From Cervus elaphus (Eukaryota > Chordata > Mammalia > Artiodactyla > Cervidae): a DNA stretch of 64,000 nucleotides. The stretch spans positions 23,097,501-23,161,500 of the forward strand of contig NC_057826.1 in assembly GCF_910594005.1 (NCBI RefSeq). The letters are read 5' to 3'. Numbering within the stretch: the stretch's first letter is position 1; each line of letters opens with the position of its first letter. Shown piece by piece: positions 12,171 through 23,030 of the stretch. The notes under the pieces are model-generated. The model was not told the DNA's origin. It saw only the letters and a list, made by a program, of their open reading frames with translations, and did no database searches. Position numbers and translations under genes: made by a program.

Positions 12171-12699
12171 ACAGATGTCATCTTGTTCACGTCTGTCCCC
12201 TCTACCACTTCAGAGAGAGGACTGCCAGAGGTGTCAGCCTAGAGTCTACTGGCAGCTGGCAGAGCTGTCGTTCATGTTCTCCTGCTTTATCTTCCCATTC
12301 TCGATTTAACCATGAACTCTCTCATCCCACCCTCCATATAAACTACATGTCATTTAGAGATGCCTGTTCGGGGGAGGTCTGTGCCAAGGCTTCAGGACAG
12401 AGGACTGGGAGGTAGTTGCTGCCCTTGAGGAGTACACAGGCTGGTGGGATCAAGAGGGCATGTGCCTCAAAATAGTAAATTGGGGTAGCACTGAATAAAG
12501 GACCAAATGAATGGTCCACACAGTCTCCAGTGCAGGGCCAGGCCAGTCTCTGGGGAAATGTGATGGGGCCTTGAAGATCAGTGGGGTTTAAAAGAGAGGA
12601 ACGGAAGGGAATAAGAAGTACAAGGGAGGACTCTCTCCTCTGTCAGCCCACTGGTTTCCTTTCAACAAACTAAACATCAAAACCCCACTTAACGGAGCA
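12171..12699. other. Non-coding stretch
   Basis: No recognisable exon or repeat is seen. The section leads directly into the L1 tail that begins near 12700. Confidence 0.4.
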
Positions 12700-13630
12700 G
12701 TTAAAGACAAATGAGACCACAACGAGCCACCACTTCACACTCATTAGAACAGCCATCATCACAAAACCAGAAAATAGCAAGTGCTGGCAGGGATATGGAG
12801 AAATTGGAACTCTTGTGCATTGCTGGTGGGTATGTAATATAGTATAGCTGCTGTGGAAAACAGAAAATGAAAATAAAATTGCCATATGATCCAGCAAGTC
12901 TACTTCTGGGTATGTACCCAAAAGAATTGAAACCAGAGACTGGAATACATATTTGTACACCCATGTTCAGAGCAGCCGTCTTCCCTGGTGGCTCAGCCTG
13001 CAATGCCGGAGATCTGGGTTCTACCTCTGAGTTGGGAAGATCTCCTGGGGGAGGGCATGGCAACCCACGCCAGGATTCTTGTCTGGAGAATCCCCATGGA
13101 CAGATGAGCCTGGCAGGTTGCAATTCACCGGGTTGCAAAGAGCCAGACACGACTGAGTGACTAAGCACAGTTCAGAGCAGCATTATTCACAGTAACCAAA
13201 AACACCCATTAATGGATGAATTGATAAACAAAATATGATATATCTAGATAGATCAGCATAGAATATTATTTAGCCTTAAAAAGGGAAGAAAATTCTGACA
13301 CATGCCACAACATGGATGAACCATGAAAATGTTATGCTTGGTGAAATAAGCCAGTCACAATAGGACAAATATTGTATGATTCCATTTAAATTATAAGATA
13401 CCTATAGAAGTCAAATTCATAAAGACAAAGTAAAACAGTGGTTGCCATGGTCTGGGGAGGGGATGGAAGTCAGTGTTTAATGAGTGTGCAGTTTCAGTTT
13501 GGAATGGGGGAAATGTTTTGGAGCTGACTGGTGGTGATGGTAGCACAACAATGAGACCGAACTTAATACCATTGAGTGTACACTTAACACAAAGTAAAGT
13601 GGTAACTTTCATACGTTCACATACACACGC
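12700..13630 (+). mobile_element. L1 LINE 3' end, split by a SINE
   Basis: The left part carries diverged L1 ORF2 end phrases (CATATGATCCAGCAAGTCTA, CTTCTGGGTATGTACCC). The right part resumes with GCATTATTCACAGTAACC and runs into a 3'UTR-like segment. The two halves are separated by a Bov-tA at 12977-13170 with a target-site duplication, so the L1 is the older host. Numerous stops show it is dead. Confidence 0.85.
12977..13170 (+). mobile_element. Bov-tA SINE nested in L1
   Basis: It is flanked on both sides by the 11-bp direct repeat TTCAGAGCAGC (12966-12976 and 13171-13181), a clean target-site duplication. The body runs from the TCTTCCCTGGTGGCTCAG head to the ACACGACTGAGTGACTAAGC tail. 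A short deletion removes part of the box after the head. Confidence 0.96.
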
Positions 13631-14096
13631 AAATGTTACTGGATCCTTGATCTCAGAAACATGAGTGATGTGGAGATGTTTGAGAAGTGGAGGAAGAGAT
13701 GGGAACCCCAGTGGCAAAAGATCAGCAAGTAGATTGGAAATGGGGGTGATTCTGGGCCAGGATAGCTGACTATTTCACTGACCACGAATAAATCCTAAGA
13801 AGTTATGATGGGGAGTGTGCTGGCCACCTCCCTCTAAGTAGCACTTGCGTAGAGTTGGCTCAGAGGAAGCCAGTCGGGGCTGTTTGTATTCTCTTACTTC
13901 TCCTGCCTCCCTGGCTCAGGGAAGGAATATGAACCGAAGTAAGGAACATGGGATAGGCTTAGGAATATGATGGCTGACTAAAGAGAGGGGCAGAAGCAGG
14001 CTTGAAATCGCCTCCGGCCTGGCCTCGGCAGACCCCCGGGCCGGGCGGTGGCAGTCCCTCCGCGCCTGCCTCACCTGTGTGTCCTTTGGTCCCCAG
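13631..14096 (+). other. End of the intron before the TMEM229B coding exon
   Basis: Repeat-free sequence that becomes GC-rich after about 14000. It ends in a pyrimidine-rich CCTGTGTGTCCTTTGGTCCCC followed by AG at 14095-14096, a good acceptor. An open frame from 14002 continues into the coding exon only because this intron end has no stop in that frame. It is not taken as coding. Confidence 0.65.
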
Positions 14097-14121
14097 CGGC
14101 CAGCCGGCCCCCGTCGGCACC

Positions 14122-14625
14122 ATGGCTTCCGCCGAGCCCCTGACGGCGCTGTCCCGCTGGTACCTGTACGCCATCCACGGCTACTTCTGCGAGGTGATGT
14201 TCACGGCGGCCTGGGAGTTCGTGGTGAACTTTAACTGGAAGTTCCCGGGGGTCACGAGCGTGTGGGCGCTCTTCATCTACGGCACGTCCATCCTCATCGT
14301 GGAGCGCATGTACCTGCGCCTGCGCGGCCGCTGCCCGCTGCTGGTGCGCTGCCTCATCTACACGCTCTGGACATACCTGTGGGAGTTCACCACCGGCTTC
14401 ATCCTGCGCCAGTTCAACGCCTGCCCCTGGGACTACTCCCAGTTCGACTTTGACTTCATGGGCCTCATCACCCTGGAGTACGCCGTGCCCTGGTTCTGCG
14501 GGGCCCTCATCGTGGAGCAGTTCATCATCCGCAACACCCTCCGCCTCCGCTTCGACAAGGACGCCGAGCCCGGGGAGCCCAGCGGCGCCCTGGCCCTGGC
14601 CAATGGCCACGTCAAGACTGACTGA
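14122..14625 (+). CDS. TMEM229B: Transmembrane protein 229B
   Basis: This is a complete 167-residue multi-pass membrane protein, which I recognise as TMEM229B from its sequence and from the usual family length. The start (ASAEPLTALSRWYLYAIHGY after the Met) sits in a strong CACCATGG Kozak context, 25 bases after a splice acceptor. Four hydrophobic segments are visible at about residues 14-35, 44-62, 73-95 and 114-136. Acidic residues are embedded in or next to them (E24, E32, E61, E88, E119, E132), and a CPWDYS motif lies at 101-106 in the second luminal or extracellular-type loop. The C-terminal tail (about 137-167) is polar, rich in D/E, G and A. The family belongs to the CmpB-like (putative type-IV ABC-transporter-related) membrane fold group; its biochemical role is not established to my knowledge. 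The whole frame lies in one exon without a frameshift or stop. The gene is GC- and CpG-rich compared with its surroundings. The antisense 228-codon frame is a composition shadow. Confidence 0.97.
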   Translation: MASAEPLTALSRWYLYAIHGYFCEVMFTAAWEFVVNFNWKFPGVTSVWALFIYGTSILIVERMYLRLRGRCPLLVRCLIYTLWTYLWEFTTGFILRQFNACPWDYSQFDFDFMGLITLEYAVPWFCGALIVEQFIIRNTLRLRFDKDAEPGEPSGALALANGHVKTD

Positions 14626-15802
14626 GTTGGGGGCGGGGGCGGGGAGCTGCTGGGATGGGGGCCCCCGGGGGCTCTCATGGACCCTGTGGACACGGGTACC
14701 AAGCTGGTGGGGTTGCCCCCTCTGTACAGCACAAGCCCCGCCCCATGGGGGGCACACGGAGCACCCCAGGACCCTCCGCTGTGGGCGGGGTTGGAGGCGT
14801 GGTCAGGTGTTGGGGGCGACAAAGGAACTTGGGGTGGAGTGCGTGGATCTCAGCCCAGCTCAGGGGCTGGAGGCGGGAGGCCTGTGGCTATGCAGAGACT
14901 GGACTATGTGGGTGACCTTGGAAGCAGCAGGCCCTGTCCTGGCTAAGGTAGTCTAAGAAGGGGACAGAAGGTGGGAGGCAAGGCCTGCAGGGGCTGTGGG
15001 CGGCTGCAGCCGCCGCTGGCTCCCTCCCTCTCACCTAGTTTAGTTGGGCTTCGGCTGGTTCCATTAGGCAATATTCAGGTGCTTGCTTGCAACCAATACC
15101 TCCCCCCAAGGCCTGTTGAGCTGCAGCCTAAGAACAGACTGGGCAGCTAGGAGGCTGCTGGGCAGGAGTGCTGGTCTGCAAGGGCTGGGAGGCCTTCCCT
15201 TGGCTCCTCTCCCCTCCCCCAGGGCCCCACGCTGCTCCCTTGGCCTTCTGGGGCTCCCCCCTGGTGCTGGATTCCCACCAACCTTAGGCTTTGGGAGGTT
15301 TCAATCCCTGTGTGTTCGGTGGCGTTTCCCCCTTATCTCTTATTTTCAGAGCCTTTACCACTAGCAGCCCCCTGTATCCAAGTCAACCACCCCAGCTGTC
15401 CCCACCCCCATCTCCCTAGCCAACACAACAGCTGCCAGAGATAGAACCCTGAGCAGACCCGTCCCACCCTCTTGCAGCCTGCCCTCCCCTGTTGCCACTG
15501 GCCTGATCCCCGGGAAGTTCCTTGTTATGGCTCCCCACCCCCTTATCTGGGGGACAGTGGCTAAAAACCGAATAATACCCCCAACGCACAGTCAGGCTAA
15601 GATGGGCCCCACAGATCCACAGTGGGGACCGAGAGACAAATCAGTTGAAGGGGGAGGGGGAGGTGGGCAGTAAAGGCACCCGGCTGGTTTATTTTCAAAC
15701 CAGTTCGGGACAGTCCAGCTTTCCAGAGGGTGGAGGAGCAGGTATCCAGTGCTGAAGAGTCATGGAGACTGAGTGAGGGAGAAAAAGAGGGCTTTTCAGC
15801 TT

Positions 15803-15922
15803 TGGCAATGGCAACCCACTCCAGTATCTTTGCCTGGAGAATTCCATGGACAAATGAACCTGGCAGGCTATAGTTCGTGGGGTCGCAAAAAGTCAGACAT
15901 GACTGATGGACTAACACTTTGG
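15803..15922 (+). mobile_element. Partial Bov-tA SINE in the TMEM229B 3'UTR
   Basis: Only the 3' half of the SINE is present, from GGCAATGGCAACCCACTCC to the AGTCAGACATGACTGATGG box and CTAACACTTT. Because it lies in the predicted 3'UTR, ruminant transcripts should carry this insertion while those of other mammals should not. Confidence 0.9.
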
Positions 15923-16302
15923 CTTTTGGAGGGTCCTCAAAGCATCCTCAGCGGGAATGAGTTAGTTCTGGTTCTGCCATAGCCCCAGCCCTGCAGCAAA
16001 ACCTCCTCAGGTCTATCCTCTCCTTCCCCCTCCCAGAAAGACGAACACACTGAGTTTGCTCCTTAAACAGTATTAAGCCTGCCATGCTCACGGGCATTGT
16101 CATCTCAGTTGCCCCACCTTCCCCACTGACAGGTCCATTGCTGGCAGTGGACAGGTGAGATCCTAACTCCAGCCCATTTCCAGCTCTGCTGCCTCCCCCA
16201 GGGGAGGGCTCCATCAAATGCAACCTATCTGGCAGTACGTGGTCTCTTTTTGACCACCCTAGGACTCTTAGGTAGAAACTAGCCTTTCCCTTTTTATAGA
16301 AC

Positions 16303-16308
16303 ATTAAA
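16303..16308 (+). terminator. Alternative poly(A) signal ATTAAA
   Basis: ATTAAA is the commonest variant of the polyadenylation hexamer. It lies 1.7 kb after the stop codon. No clear GU-rich element follows, so use is uncertain. Confidence 0.25.
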
Positions 16309-18837
16309 AGTGGTAATACCACCTGTGGAGAGAACTTCCTCTTCTTGCTGTACTACTCCAAGTATACTGTGCAGATAGTACCAGCCAGGGTGCAAGCCAG
16401 GGTGGGGGTGCTGGGGGTGGGCAGAAGTGGTGTCTTGGTTTGGGAGAAAGGCTGAGAGACTCTGCCTTTGGCAGGGTTGAGTTCTGCAGTGACCCATCCA
16501 GGACAGGATAAAGGGTGATCCCCAGTCTCTCTGTCCTGGGCAGGCTCCTCAAGTCCAGGCACGACCTACATTCTGCAGGGATTAACTCTCCCTTTGATTT
16601 TATGTGGCTCCAATTCCAGGGCTTTGGGGCTCCCAGGGACTCAGCCTTCCAGTGGGGGCCAATTGCTTTCCATCTATAGGTGGAAGGGATTCCATAGGAA
16701 GAGTATTGCCTGGTCCCCGTTCCGTGGTCATCTGCTACGACGGCCCTGTAGTCGTTCTGCCCTGTAGTCGTCTCCTTGGTCTTTTCCCCTTGCTCCATGT
16801 TATCTCGGTCTCCTGGACCCCCAACCCTGACCCCTCCAAGCCCCCTAGTGGACCCTTTGGCCACACCACTCACCTTTTGTTCTTTCCTTCATGACAGAAA
16901 TCTGGTGGTCAGCTTGTTGATGTCTCCCAGCCCAAGGCCTCTGTGATTCTCTCCCAGAGCCAGTCCTTGGATGGCCCTCTGGGTCTGTCTGCTCCAGAAG
17001 GTTGCCCTGTCCATGCTCCCTGGTACCATCTCTCCGGGCCCTATAAACTCCCAAGTGCGAAAGGTCCCCAAGTAAACCTGCCTGCCTGGCAGCATGCAGA
17101 GCATTATGCTTCTGCTTCATCCAGCTGCCCCAAGGCTCCTGTTCTCTCACTTTCACTCCAGGTGATGACCTGGAGCTTAACCATGGGATCTGCAGGTTCA
17201 GAGCTCACCAGAGGTCACCCAGACCTCAACTCTTGCTTTTTTTGGGTATCTTCAGGGCCCCAATCCATTAGTGCCCAAGGACTCAAAAGTTTGGAGTAAT
17301 CCAGCCCTGCAAAGCAGGAGAGAATCTACTCACTGTTCATGAACCTCTGATGTCCTGGGCCTCTCCCCACTGGCCATGGCAGTGTCTCTGAGGCACAGGT
17401 CGCCATGTGCTGCCCTGCATGGTTGAATCGCTTCCAACATCTGCTAGGCATCCTGTCCCTTGTGCCGTGTTCCCTCGGATGTGCCAGTGAGTCACAACGG
17501 CCTATGCTTATTCACAGCAATAATACCTAGGGGGTGCCCGCAAAGTCCTTTTGTCCTGGTCCCTCGCCTTCTGCATGGGTCTCCTGGGGAGGCAGCCATT
17601 GAGTGGATGAGGTCATGAGAACCTGTATTTATGAAACTCTGGGCTATGCAGACATCGTCAAGGGGATGCAGAAAATTGGGAGGACCAGGCCTGGGGGAGT
17701 TATGGCTCAAGCGAGGAAAGCAGCTTCTACTCCGAGGCCACCCCAGGCCTGGAGGACCTGCAGGTCCCTGCTCTGCAAAAGGGCCTTTTATGGGTGGGAC
17801 TGTCCCCCAGTTATGGCAGCTCTTCCGAAGGACACATGACTGGTTTGTGCGCCCATTGCCTGCTCTGTCTTCATTGGTCTCATTGTCTCTTTCTTTTCAC
17901 ATTCGTGCACATAAAATATACTGGTGTTTGTGTTCCAGGACTGACTCTGGCCCATCTCTGTTTCTTATATTTTGGAGCCCCTTCCCTAGGGGCTGCTGGC
18001 CCTGCACACACTGGCGTCACGCTGCCCTGAAGCATGCTGGACAGGGCGGGCTGTAGGAAGGGCAGATGGCCCACTCCACCAGTCCTATCCACAATCTTTG
18101 TGCTGACCTGCTCTGGTAACCTGAATTCTCCACCCAGCCCCTCCCACTCCCTATCACAGTCTGGTCCAGTCCTGACTTTGGGCCCAGACTGCAAGGATGG
18201 AGCTGCTCAGCAGTATCCAGGTTGGCTGTAGGTTACTGCCCATGAGATGAGCTCCTCTCAAAATGCCAGCCATGACCTGCCATGTCTCATGGGGTGGGAG
18301 GGCCCATGGATCGAGTCTGAGGGTACCCCAGAGAGCTGGAAGACCAGACTCCCTTACTTCCCATTGCCTTGGGAGTCATGCTATTTAGAAACAGAATTCT
18401 GCACTCCCCCCAGCAGTGCTCTTTTCCCCGAGAAGTGCGTTTGGAGGGAGTCATCCCTTCCTGCTCTGTGAACCTCTCTTCTGTCTAGCCCCCCTTGTCC
18501 TCCTCTCCTCCCACCACGCTCCTACTTTCTTACTTCCACCCACCTATTTCTTGCTTCTGGGAAGAGGAGGGAGGGTTCAGAATTTGCTCAGCAAGTTTAA
18601 CCAAACCAAGATGGCCTGCCTGCCTACCCCACCCAACCCCACCCTGTCCCCCACTGCTGCAGCTGAGCTATAAATTACCTGTTGGTTTTCTGGATGGAAT
18701 AAGCAGTGAGCTTTCTGAATTACTGAGAAGGCCCTCAGCCTCCACACCCCCCCCCACTTGATGGTATTCATTGCTGTAACTGAAAGCGTTTCCCTTTATA
18801 CAAATGAGCAAAACCCCAACAGTCACGTGTTAGTACA

Positions 18838-18843
18838 AATAAA
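18838..18843 (+). terminator. Candidate main poly(A) signal AATAAA
   Basis: First canonical AATAAA downstream of the TMEM229B stop codon. It is followed by GAGCAGGTGTTTAT, a modest GU-rich stretch suitable for cleavage 15-30 bases downstream. Repeats resume soon after (minisatellite at 19426, BovB at 19549), consistent with a transcript end. Confidence 0.5.
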
Positions 18844-18860
18844 CCTGTAAGACTAGTTCA

Positions 18861-19425
18861 TTAGAGCAGGTGTTTATAAAAAGAAAGAGGCAAGCTCCAT
18901 GGAACAAGGTCTACTTAATGGAGAAGAGGCAAGAGGTAAGACCCAGAACAAAGAGCCTGAAAGGACTTGAGGCCCTTCTTCATCGGCCAGTTCCTTCTGT
19001 ACTCCACTCAGTGGATACCTTCCTTTCTTGATAAATTTCCTTCCTCGCCTCCTCTGCCCCACCCTAACCCAATTCAAAGGGACCGTCTGACTCATCGCAT
19101 CACAGGTTAGAAGAACAACAGCTGTGGCTGCTGCTGCTGGTGGTGCTGTAGCTGCGACCACTCAGGCATTGCACTGAATGCTCACTCTCATTCTCGAATT
19201 TTCTCCCATCCTAGGTGAGTTTCGCTGTTTCCCTATTTTACAGAGGAGGTCTGGGGGCAACCAGTCTCCAGTTGCAATTTACCACATCACTTTTTTTGTT
19301 TTAATGTGAGTAAAAGACCCTTCCCTTACTTTAGCAAGAACTTGTGATGATTCAGGTGCTCTTTTGTGCTTTAATGAGATTCCGGATGTTGTTAGAGCCC
19401 AGCCCCTCCCAATGCCATCCACGAA
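18861..19425. other. Non-coding stretch
   Basis: No recognised exon or repeat. A short CTG/GTG-rich stretch lies at about 19125-19150. Confidence 0.4.
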
Positions 19426-19497
19426 GAGAAATTAACCTCAGGAGGAGGTTAACCTCAGAAATTAACCTCAGAAATTAACCTGCAGGAGGAGGAGGTT
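19426..19497. repeat. Short imperfect tandem array
   Basis: Units of about 13-15 bases based on GAAATTAACCTCA recur, interspersed with GGAGGAGG blocks. It is a small minisatellite-like array with no coding sense. Confidence 0.85.
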
Positions 19498-19548
19498 TCG
19501 GGGGAGAGATGGGGGTTATAAAGAAGAAAGTATGAGATACCATCTCAG

Positions 19549-20550
19549 TTCAGTTCAGTTCAGTTCAGTCGCTCAGTCATATCCGACTCTTTGTGACCCC
19601 ATGAACCGCAGCGCGCCAGGCCTCCCTGTCCATAACCAACTCCCGGAGTCCACCCAACCGCATGTCCATCGAGTCAGTGATGCCATCCAACCATCTCATC
19701 CTCTGTCGTCCCCTTCTCCTCCTGCCCTCAATCTTTCCCAGCATCAGGGTCTTTTCCAATGAGTCAGCTCTTCACATGAGGTGGCCAAAGTACTAGAGTT
19801 TCAGCTTCAGCATCAGTTCTTCCAATGAACACCCAGGACTGATCTCCCTTAGGATGGACTGGTTGGATCTCCTTGCAGTCCAAGGGACTCTTAAGAGTCT
19901 TCTCCAACACCACAGTTCAAGAGCATCAATTCTTCTGTGCTCAGCTTTCTTTATAGTCCGACTCTCACATCCATACATGACCACTAGAAAAACCATAGCC
20001 TTCACTAGATGGACCTTTGTTGACAAAGTAATGTCTCTGCTTTTTAATATGCTATCCAGTTTGGTCATAACTTTCCTTCCAATGAGCAAGCGTCTTTTAA
20101 TTTCAGGGCTACAGTCACCATCTACAGTGATTTTCGAGCGCCCCAAAATAAAGTCTGTCACTGTTTCCACTGTCTCCCCATCTATTTCCCATGAGGTGAT
20201 GGGACCAGCTGCCATGATCTTAGTTTTCTGAATGTTGAGCTTTAAGCCAACTTTTTCACTCTCTTCTTTCACTTTCATCAAGAGGCTTTTTAGTTCCTCT
20301 TCACTTTCTGCCATAAGGGTGGTGTCATCTGCATATCTGAGGTTACTGGTATTTCTCCCGGCAATCTTGAATACAGCTTGTGCTTCTTCCAGCCCAGCGT
20401 TTATCATGATGTACTCTGCATATAAGTTAAATAAGCGGGGTGACAATATACAGCCTTGATGTACTCCTTTTCCTATTTGGAACCAGTCTGTTGTTCCATG
20501 TCCAGTTCTAACTGCTGCTTCCTGACCTGCTTACAGGTTTCTCAAGAGGC
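19549..20550 (-). mobile_element. BovB LINE, 5'-truncated, about 1 kb
   Basis: Flanked by the 10-bp direct repeat ACCATCTCAG (19539-19548 and 20551-20560), a target-site duplication. In the minus direction it carries the RT C-terminal half: 217 codons (20446-19793) are still open and include the YADD catalytic box. The tail holds the GAACTGAACTGAACTG repeats usual at the BovB 3' end. It lacks the endonuclease and most of the RT, so it is inactive. Confidence 0.96.
19793..20446 (-). pseudogene. BovB reverse transcriptase fragment (open 217 codons)
   Basis: This is the remnant of an RTE-type ORF inside the 1-kb BovB copy. It begins at the SPRLFNLYAEYIM region of the RT palm and contains the RYADDTTLMAESEEE box (motif C). 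It runs on into the C-terminal domain ending EELMLKLKL. The frame is open but lacks the endonuclease, motif A and everything upstream. It is a fossil, not a gene. Confidence 0.9.
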
Positions 20551-20773
20551 ACCATCTCAGCCAAGACTTAAACCAACTGGCTCATGGCTCCTCATGGAGG
20601 GAGGGTTGTGAGATTTTGGCCTTTGGCAACCTGAGTTTAGGGTTGACACCTTCTCTCCCTCCCATGTGCAACTTTATTTATTCCCTGGGTCTTCCACCTT
20701 TGATCCTATTTCCTTCTCTTGAGATTAAGCCTATCCCCTAGCTGTAGGTGCTCTCAGAGGGTCTGACACCACC

Positions 20774-20985
20774 AGTTCAGTTCAGTTGCTCAGTTGTGTC
20801 CAACTCTTTGCGACCCCATGGACTGCAGCACTCCAGGCTTCCCTGTCCATCACCAACTCCCAGAGCTTTCTCAGACTCATGTCTATTGAGTCAGCGATAC
20901 TATCCAATCATCTCATCCTCTGTCGTTCCCTACTCCTCCTGCCTTCGGTCTTTCCCAGCATCAAGGTCTTCACCATGAGGTGAAA
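20774..20985 (-). mobile_element. BovB LINE 3' end
   Basis: Reads CAGTTCAGTTCAGTTGCTCAG at the left edge, then the usual reverse-strand tail blocks to CAGCATCAAGGTCTTCACC. About 210 bp remain; no coding capacity. Confidence 0.9.
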
Positions 20986-21884
20986 TCTTTTTCCTTTTGA
21001 AAACTCAGTTGGCCTGAGAATTGACCTGGTTAGTTCTTCAACTTCTTATTGGACCCCTGCAATGAGCTGGGGACCAGGCTAGTTACTGGGGTCCTCACAG
21101 CTAGTCAAGAGACAGGCGTTGAATGTTCTTTCATGCAGATAGTTGTATCAGTACAATGTTGATCAGGCCTCCAAAAGAGAAGCCTCAGTCTGACAGAGGA
21201 GCTGACTCATCTACAGGGATAGGCAAGGACTCCCCACAGAAGAGACACATAGCGCAGACCTGAAGGCCAAGTACTGATGCTCCCAGCGGTGGGCTGACTT
21301 CCCACTGTCCAGAAAGATGGATGTTGATTGTGCTTTGTGAGACACCTAGATGGGTAGACTGCAGAACAAAGCCAGCACACAGTGGGTGCTTTAAGGACCT
21401 CTTGATGAATGAAGACTTACAGGATGTCTGACCTAGTAAGCCCACCCTAAAGACCAGGCTGGATGTTCCAGAGCACCCACTGCCCCTTTGGAAACCCGGA
21501 GTTAGGAATCCTGTTTTGGTGACAGTCATCCCTGCCATACCTGTGCCCACTGCCATAGAGCAACTCACTGCCCTCCCCTCTGTTTCCAAACCATTAGTCC
21601 CTGCAGGGCCCTGCCAGCATTCCAGCTTCACTCCCAGTCTTTGGTCCTTGGCCAAAGACCCAGCTCCACTGACTTGTCCATTGCTTCATTCTGGTGATAT
21701 GCTTTCTTGGTGTGAGCAGAGGTGTCCTTTCAGTGCCAAGCAGTTCAAAGAAGAAGGAATCACTGTTAGTCTAGTCTGGCTTCTTGCCTCTGTCACAATC
21801 ACACTTTCCAAACAGAAAGGAAATGTTCTGGTTTATAAGGGTCCACTGATGATGAAGGCTGACTCTTCTCAGTTAGAGTGTAAG
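20986..21884. other. Unique non-coding stretch
   Basis: No repeat or exon recognised. The minus-strand frame at 21185-21655 has no family resemblance. Confidence 0.4.
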
Positions 21885-22550
21885 ACTATATTAGTTCCTG
21901 TGGCTACTGCAATTACCACAAGCTAGCTAGCTGAAGATAATGAGATTTATTCTTTCACAGTGCTGGAAGTCAGAAGTCTGACATGAAGGTTTCAGCAGGA
22001 CTTTCTTCTGGTTGTTGTAGGGCAGTATTGTTGTTTGTCTCTTCCGGTTTCCAGTGGCTGTTGGCACATCTTGGCTCCCTAGGCTTGTGGTAGCATCACT
22101 CAAGTTTCTGCCACATGGTCACATGGCCTCTTCCCCTTCTGTGTCTTCTCTTCTAAGGACATTTATCACTGGACTTAGGGCACATCTAGGTAATCCAGGA
22201 TGATCTCATCCCAAGATCCCTAACTTAATTACATCTACAAAGACCCCTTTTCCAAATAAGGTCACATTTACATGTTCCATGAATTTGAACGTGGATCTAT
22301 CTTTTGGGGAAGGGGTTTCCCAGATGGCTCAGTGGTAAAAAATCCACCTGCCAAGCAGGAGACACGGGTTCAATCCCTGGGTCTTGAAGACCCCCTGGAG
22401 AAGGAAATGGCAACCCACTCCAATATTCTTGTGGGAACCCCATGGACAGAGAAGCCTGGAAGGCCACAGTCCTTGGGGTCACAGAGAGTCGGACAGGCCT
22501 TAGCGACTGAAAATCAACAACAACACTATCTTTTGGGGAGCCACTCAAGG
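21885..22550 (-). mobile_element. MLT1-type LTR (MaLR), split by a SINE
   Basis: In reverse it has the late MLT1 blocks: CCAAGATCCCTAACTTAATTAC, then TTTCCAAATAAGGTCACATT, with the GTTCCTGTGGCTACTGC start at the left edge. The Bov-tA at 22311-22525 interrupts it near the other end. Internal retroviral sequence is absent, so it is a solo LTR fossil. Confidence 0.75.
22311..22525 (+). mobile_element. Bov-tA SINE nested in MLT1
   Basis: Flanked by the 14-bp direct repeat CTATCTTTTGGGGA (22297-22310 and 22526-22539). The body is nearly complete, with the GTTTCCCAGATGGCTCAGTGG head and the GAGAGTCGGACAGGCCTTAGC tail box. Insertion occurred after the MLT1. Confidence 0.96.
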
Positions 22551-22719
22551 GCTCAGGAGGGACATTGCTTCTGAAGCCCTGTATCCTACACCCATGTAGG
22601 AATTCCATTATGAGTAAGAGCTAGAAGTACAGTGTAGGTCACCTGGGAGAGAACTCAAGCATTTAGGTTGTGATTGAAGCTGTCCATCCCAAGACCGCCC
22701 GTAGCTGCAGTTGGGTTTT

Positions 22720-23030
22720 CTGTTTAGATGCAGACCTGACCACTTCACTCCCTACTCCAGACTCTTTAACGATTTCCCATTACCTTTAGGATCAAGTTCA
22801 CCACCTCGGCGAGGCTTACACAACCCTCTGTGGTTTGGCCTCATTTCTCGCCTCCCCCTCAGCCTTGCACAGTCCAGGGAGGATGACTTGTGGTTCCCCT
22901 GGCATGTCCCCACTCACTGCCTCTGGGCCTTCAGCCCTATGTTCCTCTTCCTGGAATGTTCTTACCCCTTCTCTTAGCCCAGCTAGATGACAGATGAGCT
23001 CGATTACATCCAGCATGGTTGGTCTCTGTT
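22720..23030 (+). mobile_element. L2 LINE 3'-region fragment
   Basis: The order of blocks is that of L2: TTAACGATTTCCCATTACC, then GGATCAAGTTCACC, then CACTGCCTCTGGGCCTTC and TTCCTCTTCCTGGAATG. It is an ancient mammalian fossil in sense orientation, heavily diverged. Confidence 0.7.

Larger units (their letters stand above)
14097..18860 (+). other. TMEM229B: TMEM229B terminal exon (predicted extent)
   Basis: The exon is predicted from the acceptor AG at 14095-14096 to just past the AATAAA at 18838-18843. It contains 25 bases of 5'UTR, the whole coding sequence and a roughly 4.2-kb 3'UTR. The stretch after the stop is unusually poor in repeats for this window, with only one short SINE piece (15803-15922), which supports a transcribed UTR. 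The exact 3' end is inferred. An ATTAAA at 16303-16308 could give a shorter form. Confidence 0.55.
14626..18860 (+). other. TMEM229B: Probable TMEM229B 3'UTR
   Basis: Begins after the TGA at 14623-14625 and stays nearly repeat-free for about 4.2 kb. Overlapping open frames (for example 15948-16322, 16304-16873, 17631-18056) lie on both strands with no family resemblance and are not called. The only young repeat is a partial Bov-tA at 15803-15922. The likely cleavage region lies just past 18843. Read-through and shorter forms cannot be judged from sequence. Confidence 0.5.

Noticed and set aside
14002..14121. 40-codon N-terminal extension of TMEM229B
   Set aside because: It crosses the splice acceptor at 14095-14096 and is Pro/Gly-rich intronic translation. 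The ATG at 14122 has a strong Kozak context and gives the usual 167-residue protein.
14071..14757. 228-codon open frame antisense to TMEM229B
   Set aside because: It is the reverse-complement shadow of a GC-rich coding exon, with composition-driven Ala/Gly/Val-rich sequence and no family resemblance.
16304..18056. Open frames of 100-190 codons in the predicted 3'UTR
   Set aside because: They overlap on both strands, start mid-sequence without context and match no protein family I know.
19793..20446. A functional reverse transcriptase gene
   Set aside because: Although open for 217 codons with a YADD box, it is only the C-terminal part of BovB in a 5'-truncated copy flanked by a target-site duplication.
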